This document shows, one piece after another, positions 44,977 to 53,720 of a stretch of 64,000 bases of DNA (positions are counted from its first letter, which is position 1; the number at the start of each line of letters is the position of its first letter). A model generated the notes under the pieces. The model was not told the origin of the DNA. It saw only the letters and a program-made list of their open reading frames with translations, and ran no database searches. The DNA is from UKL13-2 sp031414695 (GTDB lineage Bacteria; Pseudomonadota; Gammaproteobacteria; Burkholderiales; Usitatibacteraceae): the NCBI GenBank assembly GCA_031414695.1, contig JANNWG010000017.1, positions 1 through 64,000 of the forward strand, given 5' to 3'. The translations under genes and the position numbers were made by a program.

Positions 44977-45474
44977 TTAATCACGCGCCTTTTTCGGACT
45001 CACCCACATCGTAATATCAGCAATCGCCACCACATTTTGATGAAGGTCTTTAATTTCAACGTGCACGATAACGTCGCGTGCGATACCTTCGCCACCGTGT
45101 TCAACTTCTGGTGCGGTGCAATAGGCATCAACATTGGTCTCGGCCTTTTTCAAATATTGCACGGTCATACCTTTGGGCAACCAACGCATGGATGGCGCTA
45201 GGCTTGTCTCCATCATCGTGCCAGCGCCAAGCTCGGCTAGATTGCATAGCGCAATCGCGTGTATGGTTTGAATATGATTGTGTACCGCACGGCGTTTAGG
45301 CATTGATACATGTGCATAACCACCGCGTAATTCAACAAAGCATGGTTTGATCGAGCCAAAATAGGGCGCTTTCCAGCAGACGATTTTAGAGAAAAGCATT
45401 TTACCGAATGGCTTATCAGCGAACTTAAGCCAAGTGGACATAGCGGCATTTTTCATCGCTAGACGCTTTTCCAT
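44977..45474 (-). CDS. DUF4442-type hotdog protein, putative thioesterase
   Basis: A 165-residue protein with the DUF4442 pattern: KPCFVELRGGYAHVSMPKRR, VHNHIQTIHAIALCNLAELG and LPKGMTVQYLKKAETN. The conserved Asn-His in HNHIQTIH fits hotdog thioesterases of this group. The ATG at 45474 overlaps fadJ by 16 bases; ATG 45441 is an alternative. In this cluster it may trim acyl-CoA, but its substrate is not known. Confidence 0.78.
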   Translation of the reverse strand: MEKRLAMKNAAMSTWLKFADKPFGKMLFSKIVCWKAPYFGSIKPCFVELRGGYAHVSMPKRRAVHNHIQTIHAIALCNLAELGAGTMMETSLAPSMRWLPKGMTVQYLKKAETNVDAYCTAPEVEHGGEGIARDVIVHVEIKDLHQNVVAIADITMWVSPKKARD

Positions 45475-47489
45475 ACGGCATCTTTAGCAAATCGCGCGCC
45501 GTGTTTTGTAGCCAAGGCATCCATTTCTGTACCTAGAGCGTCCTGCCCCGTTTCACGCAAATAATTAATTGGTCCGCCACGGTGAGGCGCGAAGCCAGTG
45601 CCAAAAATAACGCCAGCGTCGCATAAATCTGCATCGGCAACAATGCCTTCACGCACGCACGCTAGTGCTTCATTAACCGCTGGTAGCGTCATCCGCATCC
45701 ACAGTGGGGCAAGATCAACGCTGCCCGCGCCATGCGATTTTTGCGCACGACCATCAACCCATTTGTAAAAACCTTCACCGGATTTTTTACCCAGTTTTTT
45801 GGCTTGCACTAATTCTTGTATGCGTTTGGGTTGTGGATTGCCAGACTTGTATAGCTCTGTGCCCACGGCCAAGCCAACATCGAGCCCGACGGTGTCGGCT
45901 AATTCAATTGGTCCCATCGGCATACCAAATGCTTTAGCGGCAGCGTCAATGGTTTCAGCATGAATACCTTCATCAAGCATCGCCTGCGCCTCAACCATGT
46001 ACGGCGTCAAGATACGATTAACCAAAAAGCCCGGTGCTGATTTAACTGGCAGCGGCAGCTTGTCAATTTTTTTCACGAAGGCGAGTGCGCGTTGCATCAC
46101 GGTTGCCGAGGTTTGAGCGCCCTCAACAATTTCAACCAACATCATCATCGCGACGGGATTAAAAAAATGTATGCCAACGAGCCGCTCAGGATTTGCTAAC
46201 CCTACCGATAATTCTTTTAGCGGTATAGACGATGTATTAGTCGCTAAGATCGCGTCAGCTTTCATTCGTGGCTCAAGGCTCGCGTAAAGGTTTTTCTTAA
46301 TCTCGGCGTTCTCAACAATCGCCTCAATCACCAAATCACAATGCGCGACGCCATCGCCGTTCACGTCTGGTATCAGGCGATCTAACGCGGCTTGCTGTAA
46401 ATGCGCTTCCTTAAATTTTTTCTTGTACAGCAGCGCGGCGCGTTTAATGGCTGGCGCAATACGCGTGTGGTCAAGGTCTTGTAGCGTGACCGTAAAACCC
46501 TTGAACGCGCACCACGCCGCAATATCGCCACCCATCACGCCAGCGCCGATAACATGCACGTGCTTGATGTTAGCGTCGCCACTACCAAGCGCTTTTAATC
46601 TATCTTGTAATTTGAAAACGCGGATTAAATTGCGTGCGGTAGGATGCGTGAATAATTTTTGCATCGAGCAATCAGCGTCTGCGGGAATACGCCGTGGGTC
46701 GCCGCCATATTTCTCCCACAAATCAATGATGGCATATGGCGCCGGATAGTGCGCTTTGCTGGCGCGTTTGGCGACTTGTTTCCGCGATGCGTTGGCGACA
46801 AAGCCGCGAATGATAGGCCAATTAGTCACAGCATCTTTGAACGCGGGTTGATGCGGTGCCGGTGGTTTTTGAAGCAGCATTTTTGCCGCATTCGCAAAGT
46901 GACGGCGCGGCGTGATGACATCCACGATGCCCATACGCTTTGCTGTTTTTGCATTCACCGCACGGCCGGTGAGCATTAAGCCCAACGCTTGTGCCGCACC
47001 GATAAGTTCTGGCAGCCGCTTAGCGCCACCCCAGCCGGGTACGATGCCAATCATGACCTCCGGCAACGCCATTTTTGTTTTGAGTGCGTCATCGGCAATA
47101 CGGTATCGACATGCCAAGGACAATTCCAAGCCACCACCCATACAAAAGCCGTGAATCATCGCGACCGTCGGAAAGGGCAAGGCAGCTATTTCGTCAAATG
47201 TATTTAAGCCTAACGTTGTCATCGCATCGGCTTCGGCAAATGTGGTGAAGCTAGTGAATTCATCAATATCCGCACCTGCCGCAAAACCATTTTCTTTTGC
47301 CGAAAAAATAGCGAGCCCTTTGATCGTTTGCGCGCGCAGGTGCTTACAAATTTCACTCAGCTCGCGCAACGTCTCAGAGGAAAATGTATTGGTCGAATCA
47401 CGCGTGCCGTCTGGCTTGGCGCGATCAAATGTGAGCGTAGCGAAGTTGGCAGCGTCAATGGCAAGATGCCAGTGTTTGCAGTTATTCAT
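45459..47489 (-). CDS. fadJ: Fatty-acid oxidation alpha-subunit: enoyl-CoA hydratase / 3-hydroxyacyl-CoA dehydrogenase
   Basis: A 676-residue bifunctional beta-oxidation enzyme. The N-terminal crotonase domain (about 1-200) has the oxyanion loop ENGFAAGADIDEF and GFCMGGGLELSLACRY, with catalytic Glu in LEL and in LPEVMIGIVPGWGG. A Rossmann domain at about 310 (HVIGAGVMGGDIAAW) and the dehydrogenase motif VGIHFFNPVAMMMLVEIV follow. The C-terminal helical domain ends in the usual GTGFAPHRGGPINY. Length is slightly short of FadB/FadJ (about 715). It acts with the thiolase encoded upstream. Confidence 0.92.
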   Translation of the reverse strand: MNNCKHWHLAIDAANFATLTFDRAKPDGTRDSTNTFSSETLRELSEICKHLRAQTIKGLAIFSAKENGFAAGADIDEFTSFTTFAEADAMTTLGLNTFDEIAALPFPTVAMIHGFCMGGGLELSLACRYRIADDALKTKMALPEVMIGIVPGWGGAKRLPELIGAAQALGLMLTGRAVNAKTAKRMGIVDVITPRRHFANAAKMLLQKPPAPHQPAFKDAVTNWPIIRGFVANASRKQVAKRASKAHYPAPYAIIDLWEKYGGDPRRIPADADCSMQKLFTHPTARNLIRVFKLQDRLKALGSGDANIKHVHVIGAGVMGGDIAAWCAFKGFTVTLQDLDHTRIAPAIKRAALLYKKKFKEAHLQQAALDRLIPDVNGDGVAHCDLVIEAIVENAEIKKNLYASLEPRMKADAILATNTSSIPLKELSVGLANPERLVGIHFFNPVAMMMLVEIVEGAQTSATVMQRALAFVKKIDKLPLPVKSAPGFLVNRILTPYMVEAQAMLDEGIHAETIDAAAKAFGMPMGPIELADTVGLDVGLAVGTELYKSGNPQPKRIQELVQAKKLGKKSGEGFYKWVDGRAQKSHGAGSVDLAPLWMRMTLPAVNEALACVREGIVADADLCDAGVIFGTGFAPHRGGPINYLRETGQDALGTEMDALATKHGARFAKDAVWKSV

Positions 47490-47504
47490 GTTGGTATTTT
47501 TCTT

Positions 47505-47570
47505 AAAAGTCGCCTATTGGCGGGATGTTACGAGCAATTATGCTTGGAAGTGCAGGTGGATATTAGGTTT
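47505..47570. repeat. Family A palindrome, copy 10
   Basis: AAAAGTCGCCTATTGGCGGG is canonical; the right arm GCAGGTGGATATTAGGTTT is diverged. It lies 15 bases upstream of the fadJ start, so inside the transcript leader if fadJ is read from further upstream. Confidence 0.7.
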
Positions 47571-47591
47571 GGTGATCGTTTGAACGGACAA

Positions 47592-47672
47592 CATATCCCT
47601 CGGCTACGCTCGGGATGACATTAAAAAAATGATTAGAAATTATTGTCATCCCGAGCGTAGCCGAGGGATATG
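47592..47672. repeat. CATATCCCTCGG hairpin, copy downstream of GIY-YIG gene
   Basis: CATATCCCTCGGCTACGCTC plus GGGATGACA is exactly inverted at 47644-47672 with about 23 AT-rich bases between. It ends 3 bases from the GIY-YIG stop. Confidence 0.85.
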
Positions 47673-47675
47673 CTG

Positions 47676-47966
47676 TTAGGCAGTCCACCCAACCGATAAA
47701 TCTTCCCACGTTGGGTTTTTAAGTTCAATCAACATCTCCTTTTTACAGCGCCGCCAATTTTTCAATTGTTTCTCTCTTTCAATAGCTGCCATGACATCAT
47801 TAGTTTCTTCAAAATAAACCAGTCGGTAAATGTTGAATTTTTCGGCGTAGCCATCAACCACTTTTTCACGGTGCTGCCAAGTACGCTTTAGCAAATCACT
47901 AGTCATACCGATGTAGAGCATTCTTGATTTACTGGCAAGCATGTAAACATAGTAGATTTTAGACAT
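47676..47966 (-). CDS. Small GIY-YIG endonuclease-family protein
   Basis: A 96-residue protein that is a lone GIY-YIG nuclease domain. The signature appears as IYYVYMLASKSRMLYIGMTS (YVY and YIG). Others are the catalytic Arg region DLLKRTWQHREKVVDGYAEK and the Glu strand LVYFEETNDVMAAIEREKQL. Such stand-alone proteins have mostly unknown roles in DNA processing. It splits the fad cluster and is bracketed by two copies of the same hairpin repeat. Confidence 0.88.
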   Translation of the reverse strand: MSKIYYVYMLASKSRMLYIGMTSDLLKRTWQHREKVVDGYAEKFNIYRLVYFEETNDVMAAIEREKQLKNWRRCKKEMLIELKNPTWEDLSVGWTA

Positions 47967-48000
47967 GTATTTTTAATGTGGCAGTTTAAAAACTAGACAG

Positions 48001-48117
48001 CATATCCCTCGTCTGCGCTCGGGATGACAAAGGTTTTAAAAACTATTTATTTGTTGTGCAAGCGATTCATCCCACTTCTTAAAAAAATTGTCATCCCGAG
48101 CGCAGCCGAGGGATATG
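48001..48117. repeat. CATATCCCTCGT hairpin, copy upstream of GIY-YIG gene
   Basis: CATATCCCTCGTCTGCGCTC plus GGGATGACA pairs with TGTCATCCCGAGCGCAGCC plus GAGGGATATG at the right, about 60 bases apart. It lies between the GIY-YIG start and the thiolase stop at 48150. Confidence 0.82.
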
Positions 48118-48149
48118 CTTTTGGTTCGTTAACCACTTTACCCAGCAAA

Positions 48150-49439
48150 TTAAACCCGCTCCAACAACATTGCCCCACCTTGACCGCCGCCAATACAGAG
48201 TGAGGCCGCGGCATATTTCCCGCCGGTGCGTTCTAATGTTTTTAGCGCATGCAGCACCACCCTGGCGCCGGATGCGCCGATGGGGTGGCCGAGTGCAATC
48301 GCGCCACCGTCAACATTAAATTTGGTCTTATCAACTTTGCCGAGCTTGCTGATGGCCTCGTCATTTAAGCCGAGCACATTTTTACAATAGTCGTCTGACT
48401 CCCATGCGGCTAAGCAGCCTAGCGCTTGCGCGGCGAAGGCTTCATTAATCTCTAACGCGTCGAGCTGATGTAGGCCGATCTGATTACGCAACAGCATTGG
48501 CGTGATCGCGTGCACAGGGCCTAATCCCATCTCTGCCGGATCAAGTGCGCTCCACTGCGAATCAATAATTGCGCCTAACGGTTGCAAGTTATGTTTCGCC
48601 ACCGCTTCTTCGCTCGCCAAAATTAACATCGACGCGCCATCGGTGACTTGTGAAGAATTACCGGCAGTGACATTGCCATAAACCTTATCAAACACTGGGC
48701 GTAATTTTGCAAGACGTTCAGGGGTGGAATCAGTACGCACGCCGTCGTCTTCTTGATATACATTGCCGCGCCCATCAATGAGCGGAACGATTTCACCATA
48801 GTGCCCTGCGGTGCGTCCGGCGATGACTTTTAAGTGTGATTCTGCGGCAAATTGATCCATCATCTGCCGTGTAATGCCAAACCGTTTGGCAACGATTTCG
48901 GCCGTCTGACCCATGGATAACTTAACGATGGGGTCAGTCAGGCCTTTTAAAATTGCAATCACCGGTGCTAAATAATGTGGTCTAAATTTGACAGCAACAC
49001 CGGCACGTTGGCCGAATGATTTAGCGCCATACCAATCGGCTAACCAGTTCGTCATTGCCGCGCTAAATAGTAGCGGCGCATGGCTCATCGCATCAGTGCC
49101 GCCAGCGAGCACAAGATTGGATTTCCCAGCCAAGATATTCATGTAGCCTGAGTCAAGCGCCTGCAAGCCCGACGCGCAATTTCGCATGACGGTCCAGGCA
49201 GGTACTTTATCGCCGCAGCCGACGCGCAGTGACACCACCCGTCCAATATTGGCTTCATCAGCAGATGGCATTGCCGCACCAACAATGACTTCATCAAATG
49301 CGGTAGGCGAAAATGTTTGCCGTGCGAGCAACGCACGCGCACACCCGACCGCTAAATCTCCACCCGAAAATGGCCCTAGCTTGCCTTTTGCTTTTAAGAA
49401 TGGGGTGCGTGCGCCATCGACGATATAGACTTTTTTCAT
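48150..49439 (-). CDS. fadI: Acetyl-CoA acyltransferase (3-ketoacyl-CoA thiolase)
   Basis: A 429-residue thiolase. The nucleophile Cys88 lies in VMRNCASGLQ, with GGAIALGHPIGASGARVV (catalytic His) and LCIGGGQGGAMLLE (second Cys) near the C-terminus. Length is closer to FadI (436) than FadA (387). It cleaves 3-ketoacyl-CoA to acetyl-CoA and shortened acyl-CoA, working with the alpha-subunit gene downstream. Confidence 0.92.
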   Translation of the reverse strand: MKKVYIVDGARTPFLKAKGKLGPFSGGDLAVGCARALLARQTFSPTAFDEVIVGAAMPSADEANIGRVVSLRVGCGDKVPAWTVMRNCASGLQALDSGYMNILAGKSNLVLAGGTDAMSHAPLLFSAAMTNWLADWYGAKSFGQRAGVAVKFRPHYLAPVIAILKGLTDPIVKLSMGQTAEIVAKRFGITRQMMDQFAAESHLKVIAGRTAGHYGEIVPLIDGRGNVYQEDDGVRTDSTPERLAKLRPVFDKVYGNVTAGNSSQVTDGASMLILASEEAVAKHNLQPLGAIIDSQWSALDPAEMGLGPVHAITPMLLRNQIGLHQLDALEINEAFAAQALGCLAAWESDDYCKNVLGLNDEAISKLGKVDKTKFNVDGGAIALGHPIGASGARVVLHALKTLERTGGKYAAASLCIGGGQGGAMLLERV

Positions 49440-49473
49440 TATTAGTTTTCGTTGGTTACGTTAAGTGTGTTTA

Positions 49474-49558
49474 GCCGCAGATACACACAGATAAAGGCAG
49501 ATGAAAAAAGCACATCGCTTTTCGCATTTATCTGTTTTTATCTGCGTTTCTCTGTGGC
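49474..49558. repeat. Family E repeat, inverted pair
   Basis: GCCGCAGATACACACAGATA and TTATCTGCGTTTCTCTGTGG face each other over about 45 bases between fadE and fadI. It could form a hairpin in the transcript and set relative expression. Confidence 0.7.
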
Positions 49559-49568
49559 TAAAAAGTTT

Positions 49569-52040
49569 TTACTCAGCCGCTTCCGCATACAGCTGCGGCG
49601 TACGATGGACAACAGCCAGCCCAAAGTTTTTATCAAAGTCGTCAACCCGCACGACTTCTTTAGTAAGTGCTCTCGTGCGTTTCCACATGGCTAACTCGGT
49701 TTCAGTAATGACCGACAATGCGAGTGCTTCTTGCATCACATCTTCAATCGCATTCGCACCAGCCTTAGCAACTAAGCGTCCCGCTTTTTGTGCGGTGCGT
49801 ACCTTGGCTTCAATTGGCTCCGTGGCGACGACTGCATTCATTGCGGCATTGAGTTGACCCATGATGTCAGCTTCATCATTAGGCAAATACATACCGGCAA
49901 CAAGACGGTCACGCGCCGCACATGGCGTGATGAGTATCTTGGCAACTTCATGTCCAAGCGCGTCAGATGGCTGAATCAAGGTCATGCCCTTTGGGAATAC
50001 CAAGCGACGAAGTACCCATGCAATCGGACGATTCGGGAAATTTTTTAAGATGCCATCCATCGCAACTTGCATCTTAAACGCGCAATCGTAGAGCGCCCAT
50101 TTCAATAGCGGCAATTCGTCTTTTTGCTGACCACGCTCATCGTAAAACTTCAACGCGCACGACGCTAAATACAGATGCGACAACACATCACCCAAGCGGG
50201 CCGATAATTTTTCCTTGCGCTTGAGCGAGCCGCCAATCACAAACATCGACACATCGGCGAGTAATGCAAAGGCCGACGAAAAGCGTGTCATTTGTTGATA
50301 GAAGCGGATAGTCTCAGGACATGCTGGGGCTGGCAATCCAACACCGCCCGTGATGCCTAAAAATAATGAACGACCTGCGTTCGAGATGGTGAATTTTATG
50401 TGCCCCCAAAACGCTTCATCAAAATCGCTAATCGAATCTGCACGTGCAGACTTCATTTCTTTTAGCACCCACGGATGGCAGCGAATCGCGCCCTGACCAA
50501 AAATAATCAGTGAGCGCGTCAAGATATTGGCACCCTCAACCGTAATGGCAATCGGCACCTGTTGATACGCGCGACCCAAATAATTATTCGGCCCCATGCA
50601 AATGCCTTTGCCGCCATGAATATCCATCGCGTCATTCACCACCTGACGCATACGCTCGGTGGCGTGATATTTCGAGATGGCCGATAACACCGACGGCTTC
50701 TCGCCTAAATCAAGTGCGCCTGCGGTTATGGTGCGGGTCGCGTCCATTAAATAAGTCATCGCGCCGATGCGTGCCAGCGGCTCTTCAATACCTTCAAATT
50801 TACCGATTGGCGTTTTGAATTGCTGACGCACACGCGCGTAGGCGCCAGAGGAAAAGCTACCAACTTTACCCGCGGCAATCGACTGTGCGGGTAATGAAAT
50901 AGAGCGTCCTGCGGCCAAACATTCCATCAGCATGCGCCAGCCTTGACCCAGCATAGGCTGTCCACCGATGACCCAATCCATTGGGATAAACACATCTTTA
51001 CCTGAATTCGGGCCATTCATAAATGCTGCATTCAATGTCATGTGACGACGGCCAATATTTACGCCTGGGTGCGCCGTCGGAATCAACGCACAGGTAATGC
51101 CTAAATCAACGGTATCACCCAATAATTTCTCAGGGTCATAGGCTTTGAATGCCAAGCCTAGCAAGGTCGCCACTGGGCCTAAAGTGATATAACGCTTTTC
51201 CCACGTGACGCGTAAGCCGATCGTCTCTTTACCTTCCCACATCTCTTTGCAGACAATGCCAACGTCAGGCATGGATGCCGCGTCTGATCCAGCATCAGGT
51301 GCAGTTAAAGCGAAGCAAGGGATTTCTAAGCCCTTCGCTAAACGCGGTAGGTAGTAGTCTTTTTGTGCTTTGGTGCCGTAGTGTACAAGTAGCTCGCCCG
51401 GGCCTAATGAGTTGGGCACCATGACCGAGACAGCTGCCGTTGCCGAGCGGGTGGAGATTTTCATTACTGTCTGGCTATGGCCGTAGGCGGAGAAACCTTT
51501 ACCACCGTACTCCTTCGGAATAATCATACCAAGGAAGCCGTTTTCTTTAATAAATTGCCATACTTTTGGGTCAAGATCATGGTCTTCATGCGTGGTTTCC
51601 CACTCGTCAATCATGCGGCAAAGCTCATTGGTCGGGCCATCGACAAACGCTTGCTCCTCCGCCGTTAAGGTGGCTTTCGGCACATTCAACCATTTGTTCC
51701 AATCAGGTTTACCGGAAAATAAATCACCATCCCACCAGACCGTGCCCGCTTCTAAAGCTTCCTGTTCGGTAGTAGACATCTGCGGCAGTATTTTTTTGTA
51801 AATCGCAAATATCGGCGCGGAGAGTAATGCCACACGAATCGCTTTCACATTGGCAATAATCGTTGCTGTTAAAAAAACAAACCATGTCACGCCCGCAAAT
51901 GCACCGGCGATGACGCCAGTAGCTGTGCCAGCAATGAGTAACAAGCCAATTACAGCTGACCAAGCAATGGCCGATACAGCATGATAGGCTAGCGCCCAAA
52001 AAGCGATAACGGTGATAAGTATTGCGATAAATATTTCCAT
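49569..52040 (-). CDS. fadE: Acyl-CoA dehydrogenase, FadE type
   Basis: An 823-residue membrane-associated flavoenzyme catalysing the first beta-oxidation step (E. coli FadE is 814). The N-terminus has two or three hydrophobic helices (1-75). The dehydrogenase core follows with GFLGMIIPKEYGGKGFSAYG, CFALTAPDAGSDAASMPDVG and DIHGGKGICMGPNNYLG. The C-terminal FadE-specific region of some 270 residues is complete. It starts 85 bases after the TetR gene, with AAGGAAA before the ATG. Confidence 0.95.
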   Translation of the reverse strand: MEIFIAILITVIAFWALAYHAVSAIAWSAVIGLLLIAGTATGVIAGAFAGVTWFVFLTATIIANVKAIRVALLSAPIFAIYKKILPQMSTTEQEALEAGTVWWDGDLFSGKPDWNKWLNVPKATLTAEEQAFVDGPTNELCRMIDEWETTHEDHDLDPKVWQFIKENGFLGMIIPKEYGGKGFSAYGHSQTVMKISTRSATAAVSVMVPNSLGPGELLVHYGTKAQKDYYLPRLAKGLEIPCFALTAPDAGSDAASMPDVGIVCKEMWEGKETIGLRVTWEKRYITLGPVATLLGLAFKAYDPEKLLGDTVDLGITCALIPTAHPGVNIGRRHMTLNAAFMNGPNSGKDVFIPMDWVIGGQPMLGQGWRMLMECLAAGRSISLPAQSIAAGKVGSFSSGAYARVRQQFKTPIGKFEGIEEPLARIGAMTYLMDATRTITAGALDLGEKPSVLSAISKYHATERMRQVVNDAMDIHGGKGICMGPNNYLGRAYQQVPIAITVEGANILTRSLIIFGQGAIRCHPWVLKEMKSARADSISDFDEAFWGHIKFTISNAGRSLFLGITGGVGLPAPACPETIRFYQQMTRFSSAFALLADVSMFVIGGSLKRKEKLSARLGDVLSHLYLASCALKFYDERGQQKDELPLLKWALYDCAFKMQVAMDGILKNFPNRPIAWVLRRLVFPKGMTLIQPSDALGHEVAKILITPCAARDRLVAGMYLPNDEADIMGQLNAAMNAVVATEPIEAKVRTAQKAGRLVAKAGANAIEDVMQEALALSVITETELAMWKRTRALTKEVVRVDDFDKNFGLAVVHRTPQLYAEAAE

Positions 52041-52125
52041 GATGTTTCCTTTTCTCTAACCAAATTCAAAAAAATTGTTGAGATTGCGTTTCGTTTTGTT
52101 GCGTTGCGGGATAGCGTGATGCTGT

Positions 52126-52893
52126 TTATGTTTCATTAAACCATTGATGCTTATCGGTGCTGGAGGCAACAGGTGCGCGTAGTCCTGCTGCTAAAAATGG
52201 TGCGAGTCGTTTCAGAAGCAATTCATCATTGCCGATGTCACTCGGCTGGTATTGCGCGATCATTTTTAAGACGTCGGTGCCGGCTAAGGTGAATGACAAT
52301 GAGCCCATCACAAAGTGCAGACGCCACGATAATTCTTCACGCGGTATATGCGGTAGCGCGCGACCAAATGCGGCACGAAAACGACTCAACATATCGGCGT
52401 ACTGATTCGATAAAAATTCACGAATAAACGGTGCAGGGTCGGCATACGCGCGGCCAAGCAAACGCAGAAAATTTTTGCCACCTTGCTCTTGATCGCGCGA
52501 TAGTTTTAATGCGGGGATAAACATCGCCGAAATAATTTTTTCGCAAGTCAGCGGCTGCGCCTTCGGGTTCGCCAAAGCGGCTTCTTCAAATGTGGCGAGC
52601 AACGTCAAGCGATCCCGATTCATCGGATCAAGCCTGCGGGTAAACACCGCCTGAAACAATTCCTCTTTCGAGCCAAAGTGATAATTCGCCGCCGCCAGAT
52701 TCACATTCGCCGCTGTCGTAATCAACCGCAAGCTTGTCGCCTCAAAGCCGTGCTCCATAAACAACTCTTCAGCCGCATCCAAAATGCGTGATTTGGTATC
52801 AACAATTTCAACTTTTTCAGCCAACTTAGGCGCTGCTTCAGCGTGCCCGTGAAGCGCTGTGACATTAGTAGACTGTGTGGCCAAGGAGGTCAT
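52126..52893 (-). CDS. TetR-family regulator of fatty-acid degradation, PsrA-like
   Basis: A 255-residue regulator. The N-terminal helix-turn-helix region spans about 33-80 (SRILDAAEELFMEHGFEATS, then VNLAAANYHFGSKEELFQAV). The C-terminal part resembles PsrA-type ligand domains (NFLRLLGRAYADPAPFIREF). PsrA of Pseudomonas is a long-chain-acyl sensor that controls beta-oxidation genes and itself. A PsrA-type palindrome lies 74 bases upstream. It is the first gene of the minus-strand fad cluster. Confidence 0.85.
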   Translation of the reverse strand: MTSLATQSTNVTALHGHAEAAPKLAEKVEIVDTKSRILDAAEELFMEHGFEATSLRLITTAANVNLAAANYHFGSKEELFQAVFTRRLDPMNRDRLTLLATFEEAALANPKAQPLTCEKIISAMFIPALKLSRDQEQGGKNFLRLLGRAYADPAPFIREFLSNQYADMLSRFRAAFGRALPHIPREELSWRLHFVMGSLSFTLAGTDVLKMIAQYQPSDIGNDELLLKRLAPFLAAGLRAPVASSTDKHQWFNET

Positions 52894-52966
52894 AAATTTA
52901 GAGATAAATAAAAATGCCGTTAATAATCATACGGTTACCAACATTTTGAGCGCAAATAATGTAAAT

Positions 52967-52984
52967 TCAAACGCTCGTTTGAAA
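52967..52984. promoter_or_regulatory. PsrA-type operator upstream of the TetR gene
   Basis: TTCAAACGCTCGTTTGAA is an 18-base palindrome, perfect except for the two central bases. It contains CAAAC-N4-GTTTG, matching the published PsrA pattern G/C-AAAC-N2-4-GTTT-G/C. It lies upstream of the regulator gene that leads the fad cluster. Confidence 0.75.
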
Positions 52985-53093
52985 CAAGCGTATTACTTTC
53001 TCTTGGGAGCTGTCAATCACATTCGATTGTGCGGTGCAGCATTGCTAATGATAAAAAGCAGAATAAGCATGATTTAGGCGCGTGATATATTAA

Positions 53094-53113
53094 GTATTAT
53101 CAAAAAGTAATAC
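53094..53113. promoter_or_regulatory. Operator-like palindrome of the second toxin-antitoxin operon
   Basis: GTATTA and TAATAC are exact inverted arms separated by 8 bases, 22 bases before the antitoxin start. RHH antitoxins bind such short palindromes to repress their own operon. Confidence 0.6.
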
Positions 53114-53135
53114 CTTATTCACAAATGGAGCCAAA

Positions 53136-53408
53136 ATGGCGACGTCAATCAAAATAGACGACACCCTCAAAGCGCGCGTGCAACAACTGGCAGAACAGCG
53201 ACAACGCTCGGCGCATTGGATCATGCGAGAAGCGATTAGCCAATATGTGAGACGCGAGGAAGCCCGCGAATCATTTAAGGAAGAGGCAAACGCCGCTTGG
53301 ACACAATTTCAGGAAACAGGGCAACACCTCACCGCTGATGAGACAGCAGCATGGCTAGCAACGTGGGGAACTGATGCTGAAACACCGCTTCCGCCGTGCC
53401 ACACTTAA
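53136..53408 (+). CDS. CopG/RHH-family antitoxin
   Basis: A 90-residue protein with a ribbon-helix-helix N-terminus: MATSIKIDDTLKARVQQLAE, then RSAHWIMREAISQYVRREEA. This is the layout of RelB/ParD/CopG-type repressors. The C-terminal half is probably the toxin-wrapping segment. GGAG lies 9 bases before the ATG. Its stop overlaps the toxin start by 13 bases. Confidence 0.85.
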   Translation: MATSIKIDDTLKARVQQLAEQRQRSAHWIMREAISQYVRREEARESFKEEANAAWTQFQETGQHLTADETAAWLATWGTDAETPLPPCHT

Positions 53409-53689
53409 TCATTACGGAGGGTGCTGCAATAGGGTTAGAACGCTGCCGTCAATTTTTAGCGCCGAAAAGCAAGGCCGCCGCAAACCGTGCGGGTCTCGCC
53501 ATTCAACAAAAATTCACCGCGCTGAAAACCGACCCCAACATCGGTCGGCCATTTGATGATGTGCCAACACTACGTGAACTAATGATTAGTTTTGGCGATT
53601 CAGGCTATGTGGCGTTATATCGGCATGTGCCAGCAGATGATGCTATTTATGTATTGGCGTTTCGGCATCAGAAGGAAGCGGGCTATTGA
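53396..53689 (+). CDS. RelE/ParE-family toxin
   Basis: A 97-residue protein from GTG 53396. It has the ParE-like layout: LIITEGAAIGLERCRQFLAP, AIQQKFTALKTDPNIGRPFD, LRELMISFGDSGYVALYRHV and VLAFRHQKEAGY. The C-terminal FRHQ-E-GY is a common ParE-type ending. It is probably paired with the RHH antitoxin just upstream. Confidence 0.85.
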   Translation: MPHLIITEGAAIGLERCRQFLAPKSKAAANRAGLAIQQKFTALKTDPNIGRPFDDVPTLRELMISFGDSGYVALYRHVPADDAIYVLAFRHQKEAGY

Positions 53690-53720
53690 TTCGCGAAGAT
53701 AAGGCTTCTAGTTAAAACAG

